A stretch of 64,000 bases of DNA from Taishania sp036758285 (GTDB lineage Bacteria; Bacteroidota; Bacteroidia; Flavobacteriales_D; Crocinitomicaceae). Under the pieces are notes generated by a model. It was not told the origin of the DNA, did no database searches, and saw nothing but the letters and a program-made list of their open reading frames with translations. The position numbers were made by a program, and so were the translations under genes. Shown one piece after another: positions 36,699 to 46,376 of this stretch. Each line of letters opens with the position of its first letter. Position 1 is the first letter of the stretch. Location of the stretch: the NCBI GenBank assembly GCA_036758285.1, contig DAIOWV010000005.1, positions 1-64,000 on the forward strand, read 5' to 3'.

Positions 36699-38258
36699 TC
36701 ACTTGGGGTTCCTGTGCTTTTCCACGTCTTGTAACCTATTTGAATACAACAATAAAGCAAAAAAGAAACCAAAAAATGTAATACCTAATTGTGTTTCTAA
36801 GGTGTCTTCGTTTAAAAAAGAACCACATGCAATCACTAAAAAACCTAATGATAATAAGTTTTTACTTTTCCATGATTTTACAAAAGCCAGAATTAAAATT
36901 GATAAAAAGAGGATGATTCCAAAAACACCATAATTTACCCCATAAGCTAAATACATGTTGTGACTTCTTTTTCGATTCTCTTCACTCAATGGGCTTTTCA
37001 ATTCATTGTATGCCCACTCAAAAGCTTTATCATTTCCACCTGTTCCCACACCAATCAGCCAGTTTTTTTGAATAATGAAAACTGAGGCTTTCCAATGTTC
37101 AAATCGTTGTAAAAGAGAATGCCCATTTGGATTGTTTCGATTTATTAATTGGTATTTTATTCCATAAAATCTTGGCATAATAACATCATTTCGCTCATTA
37201 GGATAGGTGTAACCATTCTCAATGTTTTTAATGTCTTGTTTTGATAATTCATGAACTCCTTTTGCATCTTTTGTTAGATTAATTGCAGTCATATAACGAG
37301 CGGCTGTTGCTCGAAGAAGCATGCCATTCTTATCTAAACTCATAAAATCAATGTCAGAAATTTTATTCCATTCTAATTCCATTTCTTCCTGAGAATAATA
37401 GGTCATTATTGCTTTGCCGTTGATTTCTGAAAATGCACTACAATCGTGTGTGTATGTGTTTCCGTTTTCTGTTAATGGTGGTAATTTACTACAATCTACT
37501 TTTTCATGTGAAAAATTTAAAACGATAACAATCATACTAATTGTTCCAACCAAAATCACACTTAAAAAAGCAAATGCTAGTTTCTTCTTTTTATGAAATA
37601 AAACAAAAAAGATAATTGTAATAATCACCAAAACAAGCGAAATAATTCCTGATAATACTTGAGAATAAACTGAATAAATAAAAAACCAAAGGGCAACAAA
37701 GGAATAGGGCAACAAAAGTTTTTTACTTGAGAGTTGAAACCATATACAGATACAAAATCCCATGGAGATTAGCAGTCCATATCGAATGTGTGATGCAAAA
37801 CGAGATAGTCCCCTTATATCAGAATCGGAAATGTTTCCAATAATATTGTTATAATAAAGTATATTGTAAATTGATGTAAAGACTAGTGCAGCTAAAAACA
37901 ATTTAAGTAAATAATGGACTTGTTTAACAGACATCAATGGACTTGTAGCAACAATGAGAGGTAAAGCCAACATTGGTAATCTTGATTTTATATCTTTGAA
38001 TCCTTGTAAACTATCCCACGACCAAAAAATACCAATGATTAATAATAAATAAAAAACAATGATTAACTGCAACAATTGATTGCTTTTGATTTGTTGCCAC
38101 TTTTCGATAAATCGACCTTCAAGGAACCAATTTGCAATAGCGAATACCAACCCAAAAGACATCAACACTTTTGTTGTGGGCATTCCAATTGCAATCAATA
38201 CAAATGAAAAAAACTGAATATTAGTATGTGTACTTTGGGGGAAAATTCCTTTACCCAT
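36699..38258 (-). CDS. O-antigen ligase / polymerase-like membrane protein
   Basis: This 519-residue integral membrane protein has about 10-12 hydrophobic segments and a large hydrophilic loop (about residues 240-390) before the last helices. The loop carries NWLIGVGTGGNDKAFEWAYNEL and RKRSHNMYLAYGVNYGVFG, the Wzy_C-type pattern with conserved His in HNMYL. Such proteins ligate or polymerise surface polysaccharide or glycosylate exported proteins on the periplasmic side. The exact acceptor is not readable. It stands alone, outside a polysaccharide cluster. Confidence 0.82.
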   Translation of the reverse strand: MGKGIFPQSTHTNIQFFSFVLIAIGMPTTKVLMSFGLVFAIANWFLEGRFIEKWQQIKSNQLLQLIIVFYLLLIIGIFWSWDSLQGFKDIKSRLPMLALPLIVATSPLMSVKQVHYLLKLFLAALVFTSIYNILYYNNIIGNISDSDIRGLSRFASHIRYGLLISMGFCICIWFQLSSKKLLLPYSFVALWFFIYSVYSQVLSGIISLVLVIITIIFFVLFHKKKKLAFAFLSVILVGTISMIVIVLNFSHEKVDCSKLPPLTENGNTYTHDCSAFSEINGKAIMTYYSQEEMELEWNKISDIDFMSLDKNGMLLRATAARYMTAINLTKDAKGVHELSKQDIKNIENGYTYPNERNDVIMPRFYGIKYQLINRNNPNGHSLLQRFEHWKASVFIIQKNWLIGVGTGGNDKAFEWAYNELKSPLSEENRKRSHNMYLAYGVNYGVFGIILFLSILILAFVKSWKSKNLLSLGFLVIACGSFLNEDTLETQLGITFFGFFFALLLYSNRLQDVEKHRNPK

Positions 38259-38291
38259 GATTTTAAAAAATAATATCTTATCGATTAACGT

Positions 38292-39957
38292 CTATTTTTT
38301 TAAAATCGTATTGTACTCTTGCGTATTTTTCAAAACTTCTATTCCTTTCTGCAAAATATCATCGTGATTGAATGAATTTTGAACCCTTCCTTTTTGGTAA
38401 TAATATCTTGAAACTATTTCATTTTCAAGTATCATTTTAATTTCATCTTGAAATTTCACCAGATCACGCTCTTTTGATGGAGTAATTTTCGCCATTAAAG
38501 CATCATATTCTTTTTTAGAATCTTCGTCCAAATGTTCTGTCTCAATCGTTTTTTTCATTTTCTTCAAAATTTCTTCTGAAGCAGTGGAATAAGTAAACGT
38601 GTCTTTTATCGCATAATCTTTGAATGAAGCATATTCATCATCTGACAATTTAAAGCTATTCGCATCAGCAATCGTTGGATGCGTTTTCACATAATCAGTT
38701 GCATAATTGAAAATCAAATTGTTTCCATAAATCATTGCTGTAAGTCTAGACATTTCTGGTGTTTCTATCGAAACATCGGGAACAATTCCTCTTCCATCAA
38801 TCACTTCTCTACCATTTTTTGTTTTAAAAATATGAATCAAAGAATCTGGAATATCTTCCGGTTTTGTACCTTCATTTTTATCAAAATATTCCAATCTCTN
38901 NNNNNNNNNGAACACATCTTCCTGATGGTGTATAGTATTTAGAAATAGTCAATTTCATTTTTGTTCCATATTTTAAATCGAAAGTTCTTTGAACCAATCC
39001 TTTTCCAAAAGAAGTTTCTCCAACGATAACAGCCCTATCTAAGTCTTGTAAACTTCCAGCAACAATTTCACTTGCAGAAGCTGACGTTCCATCAATCAAT
39101 ACAACAATTGGAATGTTTAAATCAAGTGGCTCATTCATTGTTTTGTACTCTCGATTTTCTTCCACTATTCTTCCTTTTGTTTCCACAACTTTTTGTCCTT
39201 TTGGAACAAACATATTTACAATATGAACCGATTCAATTAGCAATCCTCCTCCGTTTCCACGAAGGTCGAATACTAATTTTTTCATTCCTTTTTCTTTTAA
39301 TTCACTGAAGTTTTTTCTCACTTCAGCACTTGCTGTTGGAGTAAAACTGGTCAATTTAATATAACCTATTTCAGCGTCTAGCATACCGGCATAAGGAATG
39401 TCTGGCAATTTAATTTCGTCTCTCGTAATCGTGATTGTTTCTTCTTTTCCATTCGCATGAATAACTTTTACAGCAACCGTTGTTCCTTTTGGTCCTTTCA
39501 AACCTGTTGAAACATCTTCTGTATTTTTCTTTTCCATGCTTCTGCCTTCAATCGAAATGATTTTGTCTCCAGCCTTAACTCCAGATTTTGCCGCGGGACT
39601 ATCTTCATAAGGTTCAGCAAAATATACAAAATCACCAATTTTTCGAATCATTGCACCAACACCACCATATTGTCCTGTGGTCATCAAACGATAATCTTCA
39701 ATGTCAGATTCAGGATAAAAAACCGTGTAAGGATCTAAATCTTCTAACATTGCATTGATTCCAGCAACAGACATACTTCCTGGTTTTGGATCTTCAACAT
39801 AATACTTATCCAAATGCTCATAGATGGCATCAATTAATTCCAAGTTTTTAATTACTTCAAAACGATTTGATTGACCAAAAGCAAATTGAAATCCAATAAA
39901 TAAAATTGAAAGTGTATAAGTGCTAAATATTGATTTTTTATTTTTCATTTTCTTCAA
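38292..39957 (-). CDS. S41 family C-terminal processing peptidase (crossed by an N run)
   Basis: The periplasmic serine protease of the CtpA/Prc type has a signal peptide (...FQFAFGQ). The N-terminal domain is followed by a PDZ domain (about 95-180, VGAMIRKIGD ... PAAKSGVKAGDKIISIEG). The S41 catalytic domain has LRGNGGGLL, the serine in GTSASASEI (292-296) and lysine K319 in SFGKG. The 10 N at 38900-38909 put the two halves out of frame. Deleting them joins GTT-C and AG-AGA into V-Q-R, giving SGRCVQRLEYF, the expected family motif. The gene is therefore probably intact. It overlaps rnpA by 20 bp. Confidence 0.9.
38900..38909. other. Run of 10 N (assembly join) in the S41 peptidase gene
   Basis: Exactly ten N separate two halves of one gene. 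To restore the reading frame the true number of missing bases must be divisible by three. Zero bases gives a family-typical motif, so the run looks like a placeholder between abutting contigs. Confidence 0.95.
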
Positions 39958-40342
39958 TTGATGTTATCAATGTTAACAATAATTTTGACATTTTACGCAT
40001 TAATGTTTCGTAATCAAGTTCCTCATTATGACGATACACCAAAAATAACGCCATTTGATTATTATTGTTTGATTTTTTATTTAAAACTTCTTCTAAAATG
40101 TATTTGTTTTTTCTCAAACATTCTTTCATTAATCGTTTAATTCGATTTCGATCATGTGCCTTCTTAAAGTTTCTTTTAGGAACAGAAATAACGACTTGAA
40201 AAGGGATGTTTTCTGTAGGTAAATTTTCAAAACTGTAGGTTAAACCAAAAGGAAATGAACTTAGTCTTTTCCCAGATTCAAATAATCTATCGATTATTTT
40301 TTTACTACATAATTTATACTCTTTACCCAAATTTTGGTTCAT
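39938..40342 (-). CDS. rnpA: Ribonuclease P protein component
   Basis: The 134-residue basic protein binds the RNase P RNA and helps process tRNA 5' ends. The family signature is VVISVPKRNFKKAHDRNRIKRLMKE (RNR motif) at about 50-75. The N-terminal YKLCSKKIIDRLFESGKRLSSFPF is typical. The gene overlaps the S41 peptidase start by 20 bp, an arrangement found in many Bacteroidetes. The ribosomal protein gene rpmH, its usual neighbour in other phyla, is not here. Confidence 0.94.
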   Translation of the reverse strand: MNQNLGKEYKLCSKKIIDRLFESGKRLSSFPFGLTYSFENLPTENIPFQVVISVPKRNFKKAHDRNRIKRLMKECLRKNKYILEEVLNKKSNNNNQMALFLVYRHNEELDYETLMRKMSKLLLTLITSIEENEK

Positions 40343-40347
40343 ACATA

Positions 40348-40355
40348 CAAAGATA
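40348..40355 (-). promoter_or_regulatory. Candidate -7 box of rnpA close to the start codon
   Basis: The minus strand reads TATCTTTG, an exact TAnnTTTG match ending 5 nt before the rnpA ATG. No clear -33 element is seen. A leaderless transcript is suggested. Confidence 0.4.
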
Positions 40356-40400
40356 AATTTTCATCTGAAATTATACTTTTTTTACTGTTGAAGTTTTCAC

Positions 40401-40440
40401 TATTTCAACTTTAAAGTCGATGTGTTTTAAAGTTGAAATA
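40401..40440. repeat. Perfect 15-bp inverted repeat between divergent genes
   Basis: TATTTCAACTTTAAA (40401-40415) and its exact complement (40426-40440) flank a 10-nt spacer. It lies between the divergent starts of rnpA and the gene at 40524, so it is not placed to terminate either. An operator or structured 5' leader is possible. Confidence 0.85.
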
Positions 40441-40523
40441 CTCTTAATAATTGCTAATTTTTATGATTTACAATATTCGAATTTGTTTTCGAGTTTTTAA
40501 TTGAATATAAAACCTAAAAAATT

Positions 40524-41183
40524 ATGAAAAAAAAGTTATTATTAATTTTAGCACTTGTTGTTCTTTCTGTTGGCTACTCACAAAATGAATACTTGGATTA
40601 TAAATATTCATTTTCCACAAACTTACTTTTCAAAAAACAGTATAATAATATAGGAGGATGGACATCTGAACAATATGTTTCTGGTCTAACAGCTTCATTC
40701 TCTATAATGACTGAACGAAAAAATTTCCATGAATTTAGTTTGGAAAGAATTGGCTTTGCCTCTAATCCAATTTACCTATATAATGGAATTACCATTTCAA
40801 AAAATTTTAATATGGAACTTGGTTATAAATACCATATTAACTTTGTAAAAAATAAAAACTCCAGATGGATTCCATCTGTTGGATTTGGTGCTCATCTCGT
40901 TTTTGACAGTAGAATAGGAAAATCCGTTCCTCCTAATTACTTTGCTAATAGGGGTAATTTTGTTGGCTTAGATCACTATGTTCAACCAGCACTAACTTTT
41001 CATGCCAATAAACGCTTATATTTTAATGTATCCATTCCATTAAACATTTTTACAACAAGTGTAAGTTATTGGAAAACTAACAATCCCAGTCTTGAGAATG
41101 GGGATAATCAAGATGTCAATTTTAACTTTAATACTGGTTTAGATTATTTCCAAGCAAAATTTGGTGTCGGTATAAAATTTTAA
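40524..41183 (+). CDS. Secreted, probably outer-membrane beta-barrel protein of unknown function
   Basis: The 219-residue protein has a signal peptide (MKKKLLLILALVVLSVGYSQ). Alternating aromatic beta-strands follow (SFSTNLLF, FNMELGYKYHINF, WIPSVGFGAHLVF, RLYFNVSIPLNIF), ending in a strand with C-terminal Phe (YFQAKFGVGIKF), a classic outer-membrane barrel terminus. No named family is recognised. Its promoter region holds the 15-bp inverted repeat, and it ends at a hairpin shared with the convergent helicase gene. Confidence 0.75.
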   Translation: MKKKLLLILALVVLSVGYSQNEYLDYKYSFSTNLLFKKQYNNIGGWTSEQYVSGLTASFSIMTERKNFHEFSLERIGFASNPIYLYNGITISKNFNMELGYKYHINFVKNKNSRWIPSVGFGAHLVFDSRIGKSVPPNYFANRGNFVGLDHYVQPALTFHANKRLYFNVSIPLNIFTTSVSYWKTNNPSLENGDNQDVNFNFNTGLDYFQAKFGVGIKF

Positions 41184-41191
41184 ATCATAGC

Positions 41192-41218
41192 ACCCTTTTA
41201 AGTAACATTTAAAAGGGT
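41192..41218. terminator. Bidirectional hairpin terminator
   Basis: A 10-bp stem ACCCTTTTAA / TTAAAAGGGT with a 7-nt loop lies 8 nt after the stop at 41183 and 13 nt beyond the stop of the minus-strand gene ending at 41232. Its position between convergent ends suits both strands, though the T tracts are short. Confidence 0.65.
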
Positions 41219-41231
41219 ATTATCTATATTA

Positions 41232-44200
41232 TCATTCATTTTCAATCGTAACCAATTCGAAGTTTTTAATATAAAACAAATGAGCTTCAACTTTTGGATA
41301 ATTCATTTCTTGTAAAACAGAACAATATTGTTGTAACTGTTTCTTATGTTTTTTTAATGGTTGACCTGTTTTATAATCTAAAACAACTGTTTTATCGTTT
41401 TTAATAATTATTTTATCTGGTCGAATTTGTTCATTTTTTGAAATAATATAACTCTGTTCGCTTAAAATATCTACAGCGTTTTCAAATAAACGAGTATACA
41501 ACTCTGTTTCAAATAGTTGATTTATATCTTTTGTTAATCGTTGTTCAAATTCTTGTTCTATTTCACCAGCTAAAATTGCTTTTTTTATGGTTTGATTGAT
41601 TTCTGCTTTGGTGTGAATTGATGAAATAAGTAAATGAAATTGATTACCATATCGTTGTTCTTCAGATAAAAAATCGTCTGAATGTAATTCATCTGAATCT
41701 TGTAATGCTATATCTGGAAACCACAAATTATCACTACTGTTATTGGGAGTGAAAAAAATCGATTCTTGGTTTTCTACTTTCGAATTGTGTTGTTGACTTA
41801 TTTTTTTCCCCTTTTTATAAATAAGAGTACCTTCTCTATCAATGGCTTCAGTAGATTGCATAATAAATTCATGAATCAATACACCCAATCCATTAACTTC
41901 ATAATCATTTTTGATGTATAACCTAGAAACAGGCCTCGTGTAAGCCACATAATACAAATTCAAAGTGTCTAAATCTGTTTTACCACCTTCTTCCTCCTTT
42001 GCAATTCTAATCTCAGAAATTTTAGAATCTTTACTTAATGTACTTCTTAATAAATATTGGTCCGTTTGGATGAAAAACTCACCTTTAACGTCTGATTTCA
42101 TATCATTTACCACAATTACAACAGGAAATTCTAATCCCTTAGACTTGTGAATTGTCATTACTTTTAAGGCATCTTCACTTTCTGGTATTTGGAGTGCTTT
42201 TGAATCTTTTGACATCGTTTCATACTCTTGTATAAAAATGTTTAAATCAGGTCCATTTTTTGTTTCAAACAAGAACACCAAGTCAGCTAAATGATGCAGG
42301 TAAGGGTTTTTTAACTCTCGTAATCCAAATAAATGATATGTTTTTTCAATTAAATCATACAACGTTTCAAATGGTTCAAAGAATTTTTCTTCTAATTGAG
42401 GATTTTTCTCAAAAAATAAATCAAGATTTGCGATTTTATACAATTTTTGATTTTCATCAACTTGATGCACAAAAAGCGAATTGTAATATTCCAATGAATG
42501 TTCAAATAATTCACAATATAAATTGGCAAATTGACGAATAATGTTTTGATTTACTGGGTTTAGTCGAAGTTTTAAATAACTAATCACAAAACGAACAGTT
42601 AACTCAGAATCAATGTTTAATGAATCAGCAGAAACAACAGAATAACCACTATTGGTTAGTGTAGTAGCAATAAAATTACAAAATTTATTCCCTCTACCTA
42701 GAATACAAATTTCGCCTGGTTTAAATCCATCATTTATTGCGTCTTGAACAGAGGAAAGTATAAAGTGAAATTTATCATCATTTTTTTCATTTAATAATTT
42801 TTTATTATCAATGAGCTTACTTTCAATATACACATATCCTTGCTTGTTCGATTTAGGGTTCTGTTTTACTGACTTATAAAAATTAAGTTGATGTATCCCT
42901 AAATGCCCTTTTAATTTTTCAAATAATTCATTATTAAAGTTAACAATATCAACAGCTGAACGCCAATTGTCCTCTAACTCTTCAATATTTCCCATTTTTT
43001 GAAAATATTCAGACACTAACTTTAATTTATCATCATTTTCTGGGTTATAAATCCCTGGTAATTCAACAAACTGTTCAGCAACACCATTTTTAAATCGATA
43101 AATTGCTTGTTTTGGATCACCAACTACAAAGTTTTTTTGTCCATTTCCAAGTGATTCTTGAATAAGAGGAATAAGATTTAACCATTGCAGGCGAGATGTA
43201 TCTTGAAATTCATCCAACATGAAGTGTCTGAATCGTGTGCCTAATTTCTCATAAATATACAAAGTATCTTCTTGTAATAATTCAGAAATTTTAGTGTTGA
43301 ATTCGGAAATGCGTATTAATCTTTCTTGTTTATTTAAGGTCAACAAAGCTTCATTCATATACTTTAGAAGAGCCATGTTAAAGTAATTTTTTAAATAACT
43401 TACATATATCCCTGCTTCCTCACTATGCTTTAAATACCAATCATATAATTTAATTGTCAAATCGTTTATTTCTGCTGCATTTACATTTTTATCGATTGCT
43501 TTTTCAATGTTCCCAAGCATGGTTTGAGTAAATGGAAAATCATCACTCAATTTAAGTGATCCTGATTTGAATTTTGTTATGGCTCTGAAAATATCTGCTC
43601 CCCTCGAAAAATCCTTTACATCAAAATTTAACTGTTCAAATTTTTCAGCAAGTTGTATGCATTTTTGTCGATAGTTATCATTTAATTTTTTTAACTCTTC
43701 TCTGTGTTTGGAGTAATCTTCTTTCGAAAATTCCATATTCATTAGTCTTTCAACATAAGGGAGGTCTTGTTCTGATGATAAGACTTTCCCAAACTCAATT
43801 AACGATTTCCTTAAGTCCCAAGATTTTTCATCTTCAATATTCGCATTTGCATAACGAAATAAAAGTTCTGACAAGGCTTTATCTTTCCCTATTTGATCCA
43901 TTAAGCCATCAACAACTTGCTCAATAACAGGAACTTCATTTAAAACGACTTCAAAATCTGGCGGTAGGTTTAAATCCCTACTGAAAGAACGTATCAATCG
44001 AAGGTTGAATTTGTCAATTGTTAAAACATTAAAGTCTTCATATCTATGAATAATTCCACTTAAAAAACGACGTGATTTTTCTTGAATTACTTCTTTTTTT
44101 AAGCCTGTAAAATCAACCATTTTATCAATATAGTCAGATTGATGCAGATCGGGATAAGCTAATTCATCTAATCCTTTTATGATTCTTGTCTTCATTTCCA

Positions 44201-44366
44201 AAGCAGCTTTATTGGTAAATGTCATTGCAAGAATTTCACTGTATTTCACATCTTTATTACTTCCTTCATCTTCTAGAAGTAATTTTATAAATGTTTTTAC
44301 CAAAGAATACGTTTTTCCACTTCCTGCTGAGGCATTTACTACTTGTAGATATGAATTTTTTGACAT
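41232..44366 (-). CDS. AddA/UvrD-type helicase-nuclease
   Basis: The 1044-residue superfamily 1A helicase has a Walker A at ASAGSGKT (12-19), Walker B FMLDEFQDTSRLQW, motif III GDPKQAIYRF, and motif V VMTIHKSKGLEFPVV. A C-terminal PD-(D/E)XK nuclease core (RPDKIIIKN ... VVLDYKTG, with a following QLQQY) is also present. The build matches AddA of AddAB, which processes double-strand DNA ends for recombination. The AddB-like partner, often adjacent in Bacteroidetes, is not in the window, so it must lie elsewhere or be absent. Confidence 0.88.
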   Translation of the reverse strand: MSKNSYLQVVNASAGSGKTYSLVKTFIKLLLEDEGSNKDVKYSEILAMTFTNKAALEMKTRIIKGLDELAYPDLHQSDYIDKMVDFTGLKKEVIQEKSRRFLSGIIHRYEDFNVLTIDKFNLRLIRSFSRDLNLPPDFEVVLNEVPVIEQVVDGLMDQIGKDKALSELLFRYANANIEDEKSWDLRKSLIEFGKVLSSEQDLPYVERLMNMEFSKEDYSKHREELKKLNDNYRQKCIQLAEKFEQLNFDVKDFSRGADIFRAITKFKSGSLKLSDDFPFTQTMLGNIEKAIDKNVNAAEINDLTIKLYDWYLKHSEEAGIYVSYLKNYFNMALLKYMNEALLTLNKQERLIRISEFNTKISELLQEDTLYIYEKLGTRFRHFMLDEFQDTSRLQWLNLIPLIQESLGNGQKNFVVGDPKQAIYRFKNGVAEQFVELPGIYNPENDDKLKLVSEYFQKMGNIEELEDNWRSAVDIVNFNNELFEKLKGHLGIHQLNFYKSVKQNPKSNKQGYVYIESKLIDNKKLLNEKNDDKFHFILSSVQDAINDGFKPGEICILGRGNKFCNFIATTLTNSGYSVVSADSLNIDSELTVRFVISYLKLRLNPVNQNIIRQFANLYCELFEHSLEYYNSLFVHQVDENQKLYKIANLDLFFEKNPQLEEKFFEPFETLYDLIEKTYHLFGLRELKNPYLHHLADLVFLFETKNGPDLNIFIQEYETMSKDSKALQIPESEDALKVMTIHKSKGLEFPVVIVVNDMKSDVKGEFFIQTDQYLLRSTLSKDSKISEIRIAKEEEGGKTDLDTLNLYYVAYTRPVSRLYIKNDYEVNGLGVLIHEFIMQSTEAIDREGTLIYKKGKKISQQHNSKVENQESIFFTPNNSSDNLWFPDIALQDSDELHSDDFLSEEQRYGNQFHLLISSIHTKAEINQTIKKAILAGEIEQEFEQRLTKDINQLFETELYTRLFENAVDILSEQSYIISKNEQIRPDKIIIKNDKTVVLDYKTGQPLKKHKKQLQQYCSVLQEMNYPKVEAHLFYIKNFELVTIENE

Positions 44367-44540
44367 TCGTATTAATTCTTTTAATTCTATAAAATACTAC
44401 TTACAAAAATGTAATTTTTTTATAAAGTTGGTTAAAAAGTATAAGAATTCAACTCATTCCTACTTTTTAAAATCTATTTTTCTTAATTTTAGTTGTCAAT
44501 TAAATATGACAGTTATTAAAAATAAAAAAGGTTCTCCGTT

Positions 44541-45302
44541 ATGAAGCAAATTACTATGACTTTCAAACTGCTCCTGTTTTTGATGGTGATTGTAAGTTGT
44601 CGCAACAAAGAAAAAGAGCCACAAGTCGAACAAACGTCACAACCAACAATAGAAATTAACATCACTCCTTATTTTGGAGGTTTAGAGCTAGCAAATGAAA
44701 ATGTAGTTTTTACCACTGAAGAAGGATATGAGGTGAAACTTCGAGATCTAAAAATCATCTTAACCGAAATTAAAAATGAAAATAAGTTGTTGTCTGATGC
44801 TGCAATGTATAGCTTTAAAAAAGGAAAAAAGCTGTTAAAAGTAAATGGAACATCAGCTGGCTGGGGAGCTTTAAACTTTAATATTGGTGTCCCTCAGGCC
44901 ATTAATCATTCCGATCCTTCTGCTTTTCCAAACGACCATGTTTTAAATATATTGAATGCTAGTGATATGCATTGGAGTTGGAATCCTGGATATATTTTCG
45001 TTAAAATTGAAATGATTGCAGATACTCTTCAAGATGGTATTGACAATTTTAATCATCCGATTTCATTTCATATTGGTATGGACGAAACATTACAGGAAAA
45101 ATCAATATCAAACTTAAATTGGGAAAGCATTAGTAATCAAAGCGAACAATTGAAGTTGAAAGTGAATTTTTATGAATTATTACACAGAACTGGTTCCTCC
45201 GTTGATTTGAAAAATGAACACACAACGCATTCTTCACCTGATCAAATTTCTTTGAGTAAAAAACTAGCTGAGAATTTTAAAGCGGCATTAACACCATTTT
45301 AG
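44541..45302 (+). CDS. MbnP-like lipoprotein (copper-binding family)
   Basis: This 253-residue exported lipoprotein has the lipobox LMVIVSC (Cys20). The MbnP family fold is seen in FGGLELANENVVFTTEEGYEVKLRDLK and in MHWSWNPGYIFVKIEM (W145, W147). Studied MbnP proteins bind copper with a kynurenine made from a Trp by the dihaem partner MbnH. The stop codon is followed at once by the start of the peroxidase gene, so the pair matches MbnP-MbnH. No methanobactin precursor gene is seen. The modified Trp here is inferred. Confidence 0.85.
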   Translation: MKQITMTFKLLLFLMVIVSCRNKEKEPQVEQTSQPTIEINITPYFGGLELANENVVFTTEEGYEVKLRDLKIILTEIKNENKLLSDAAMYSFKKGKKLLKVNGTSAGWGALNFNIGVPQAINHSDPSAFPNDHVLNILNASDMHWSWNPGYIFVKIEMIADTLQDGIDNFNHPISFHIGMDETLQEKSISNLNWESISNQSEQLKLKVNFYELLHRTGSSVDLKNEHTTHSSPDQISLSKKLAENFKAALTPF

Positions 45303-46373
45303 ATGAAACATTTTTTCTGTTTTATTTTTGTTTTGTGTTTGTTTTCTTGTAAAAAGGAAGCCAAAGTTTATGAATCCACTCCATATTCGTTGAACATTCC
45401 CTCCCATTTTCCGAATATGACAATTCCTCAAGATAATCCAATGACTGTTGAAGGTGTGTATTTAGGAAGAAAGCTTTTTTACGAAACTCGTTTAAGTTTA
45501 GACAATAGTATTTCTTGTGCAAGTTGCCATTCACCAAGTAAAGGATTCTCAGATGACAGAAAATTGTCTATTGGAGTAAATGGAGCAATTGGCAGAAGGC
45601 AATCTATGGCTTTGGTTAACTTAGGGTGGCAACAATTTTTCTTTTGGGATGGAAGAGCAAAAACATTGGAAGAACAAATTTTACAACCCGTACCTGATCC
45701 TGTAGAAATGCATCTTCAATGGAAGCAAGCACAATACAGACTTGAAAATGATTTAGAATACAAGCGACTATTTTTAAAAGCATTTGGAACACAAATTATT
45801 GATTCGAACTACGTTTCAAAAGCATTGGCGCAGTTTTTAAGAACCATGATATCTGGTAATTCCAAATATGATGTGATGTATAAATACATTAATAACATGA
45901 CGCTAACAACAGCTGAAAATCAAATTTATCAGTCGATTACGATGGAAGAATGGGCAGGATATGATTTATTTCAAAGCATGAATGGTGCTGATTGTTTTCA
46001 CTGTCACAATGGACCATTAATACAAGTTCATAATTTTAGCAACAATGGACTTGATGCTGTGTTTAGCGATTTAGGTAGAGGAGAAGTTACTGGAAAGCCT
46101 TCCGATTTTGGTACCTTTAAAATTCCTACATTAAGAAACATAGAATATACCGCTCCTTACATGCACGATGGTCGTTTCAATACATTAGATGAAGTTATCA
46201 ATCATTATTCTCATAATGTGAAAGTTAGTTCTACAATCGATCCGATGATGGAGTTTGCTTTTCAAGGAGGTGTTCAACTAAATGGAAATGAAAAAGCATT
46301 GCTAAAGATCTTTCTATTGACCATGACAGATCATTCATTTTTTAATAATCCAAATTTTTCGAATCCAAATTAG
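45303..46373 (+). CDS. MbnH-like dihaem cytochrome c peroxidase
   Basis: The 356-residue lipoprotein or exported protein (lipobox-like CLFSC near 16) belongs to the MauG/CcpA family. Two c-type haem sites are visible: CASCH (72-76) and CFHCH (231-235). WDGRAKTLEEQ and TLRNIEYTAPYMHDG complete the family pattern. Family members either reduce peroxide or oxidise a partner residue. Directly following the MbnP-like gene with zero spacing, it probably modifies that protein. WYL regulator remains follow after 3 nt. Confidence 0.92.
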   Translation: MKHFFCFIFVLCLFSCKKEAKVYESTPYSLNIPSHFPNMTIPQDNPMTVEGVYLGRKLFYETRLSLDNSISCASCHSPSKGFSDDRKLSIGVNGAIGRRQSMALVNLGWQQFFFWDGRAKTLEEQILQPVPDPVEMHLQWKQAQYRLENDLEYKRLFLKAFGTQIIDSNYVSKALAQFLRTMISGNSKYDVMYKYINNMTLTTAENQIYQSITMEEWAGYDLFQSMNGADCFHCHNGPLIQVHNFSNNGLDAVFSDLGRGEVTGKPSDFGTFKIPTLRNIEYTAPYMHDGRFNTLDEVINHYSHNVKVSSTIDPMMEFAFQGGVQLNGNEKALLKIFLLTMTDHSFFNNPNFSNPN

Positions 46374-46376
46374 ATC

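Noticed and set aside
38292..39957. S41 peptidase as a frameshifted pseudogene
   Set aside because: The frame change is caused only by the 10 N; the flanks join in frame to the expected motif when the N are removed.
40401..40440. Inverted repeat at 40401-40440 as a terminator
   Set aside because: Both flanking genes are transcribed away from it and no T tract follows.
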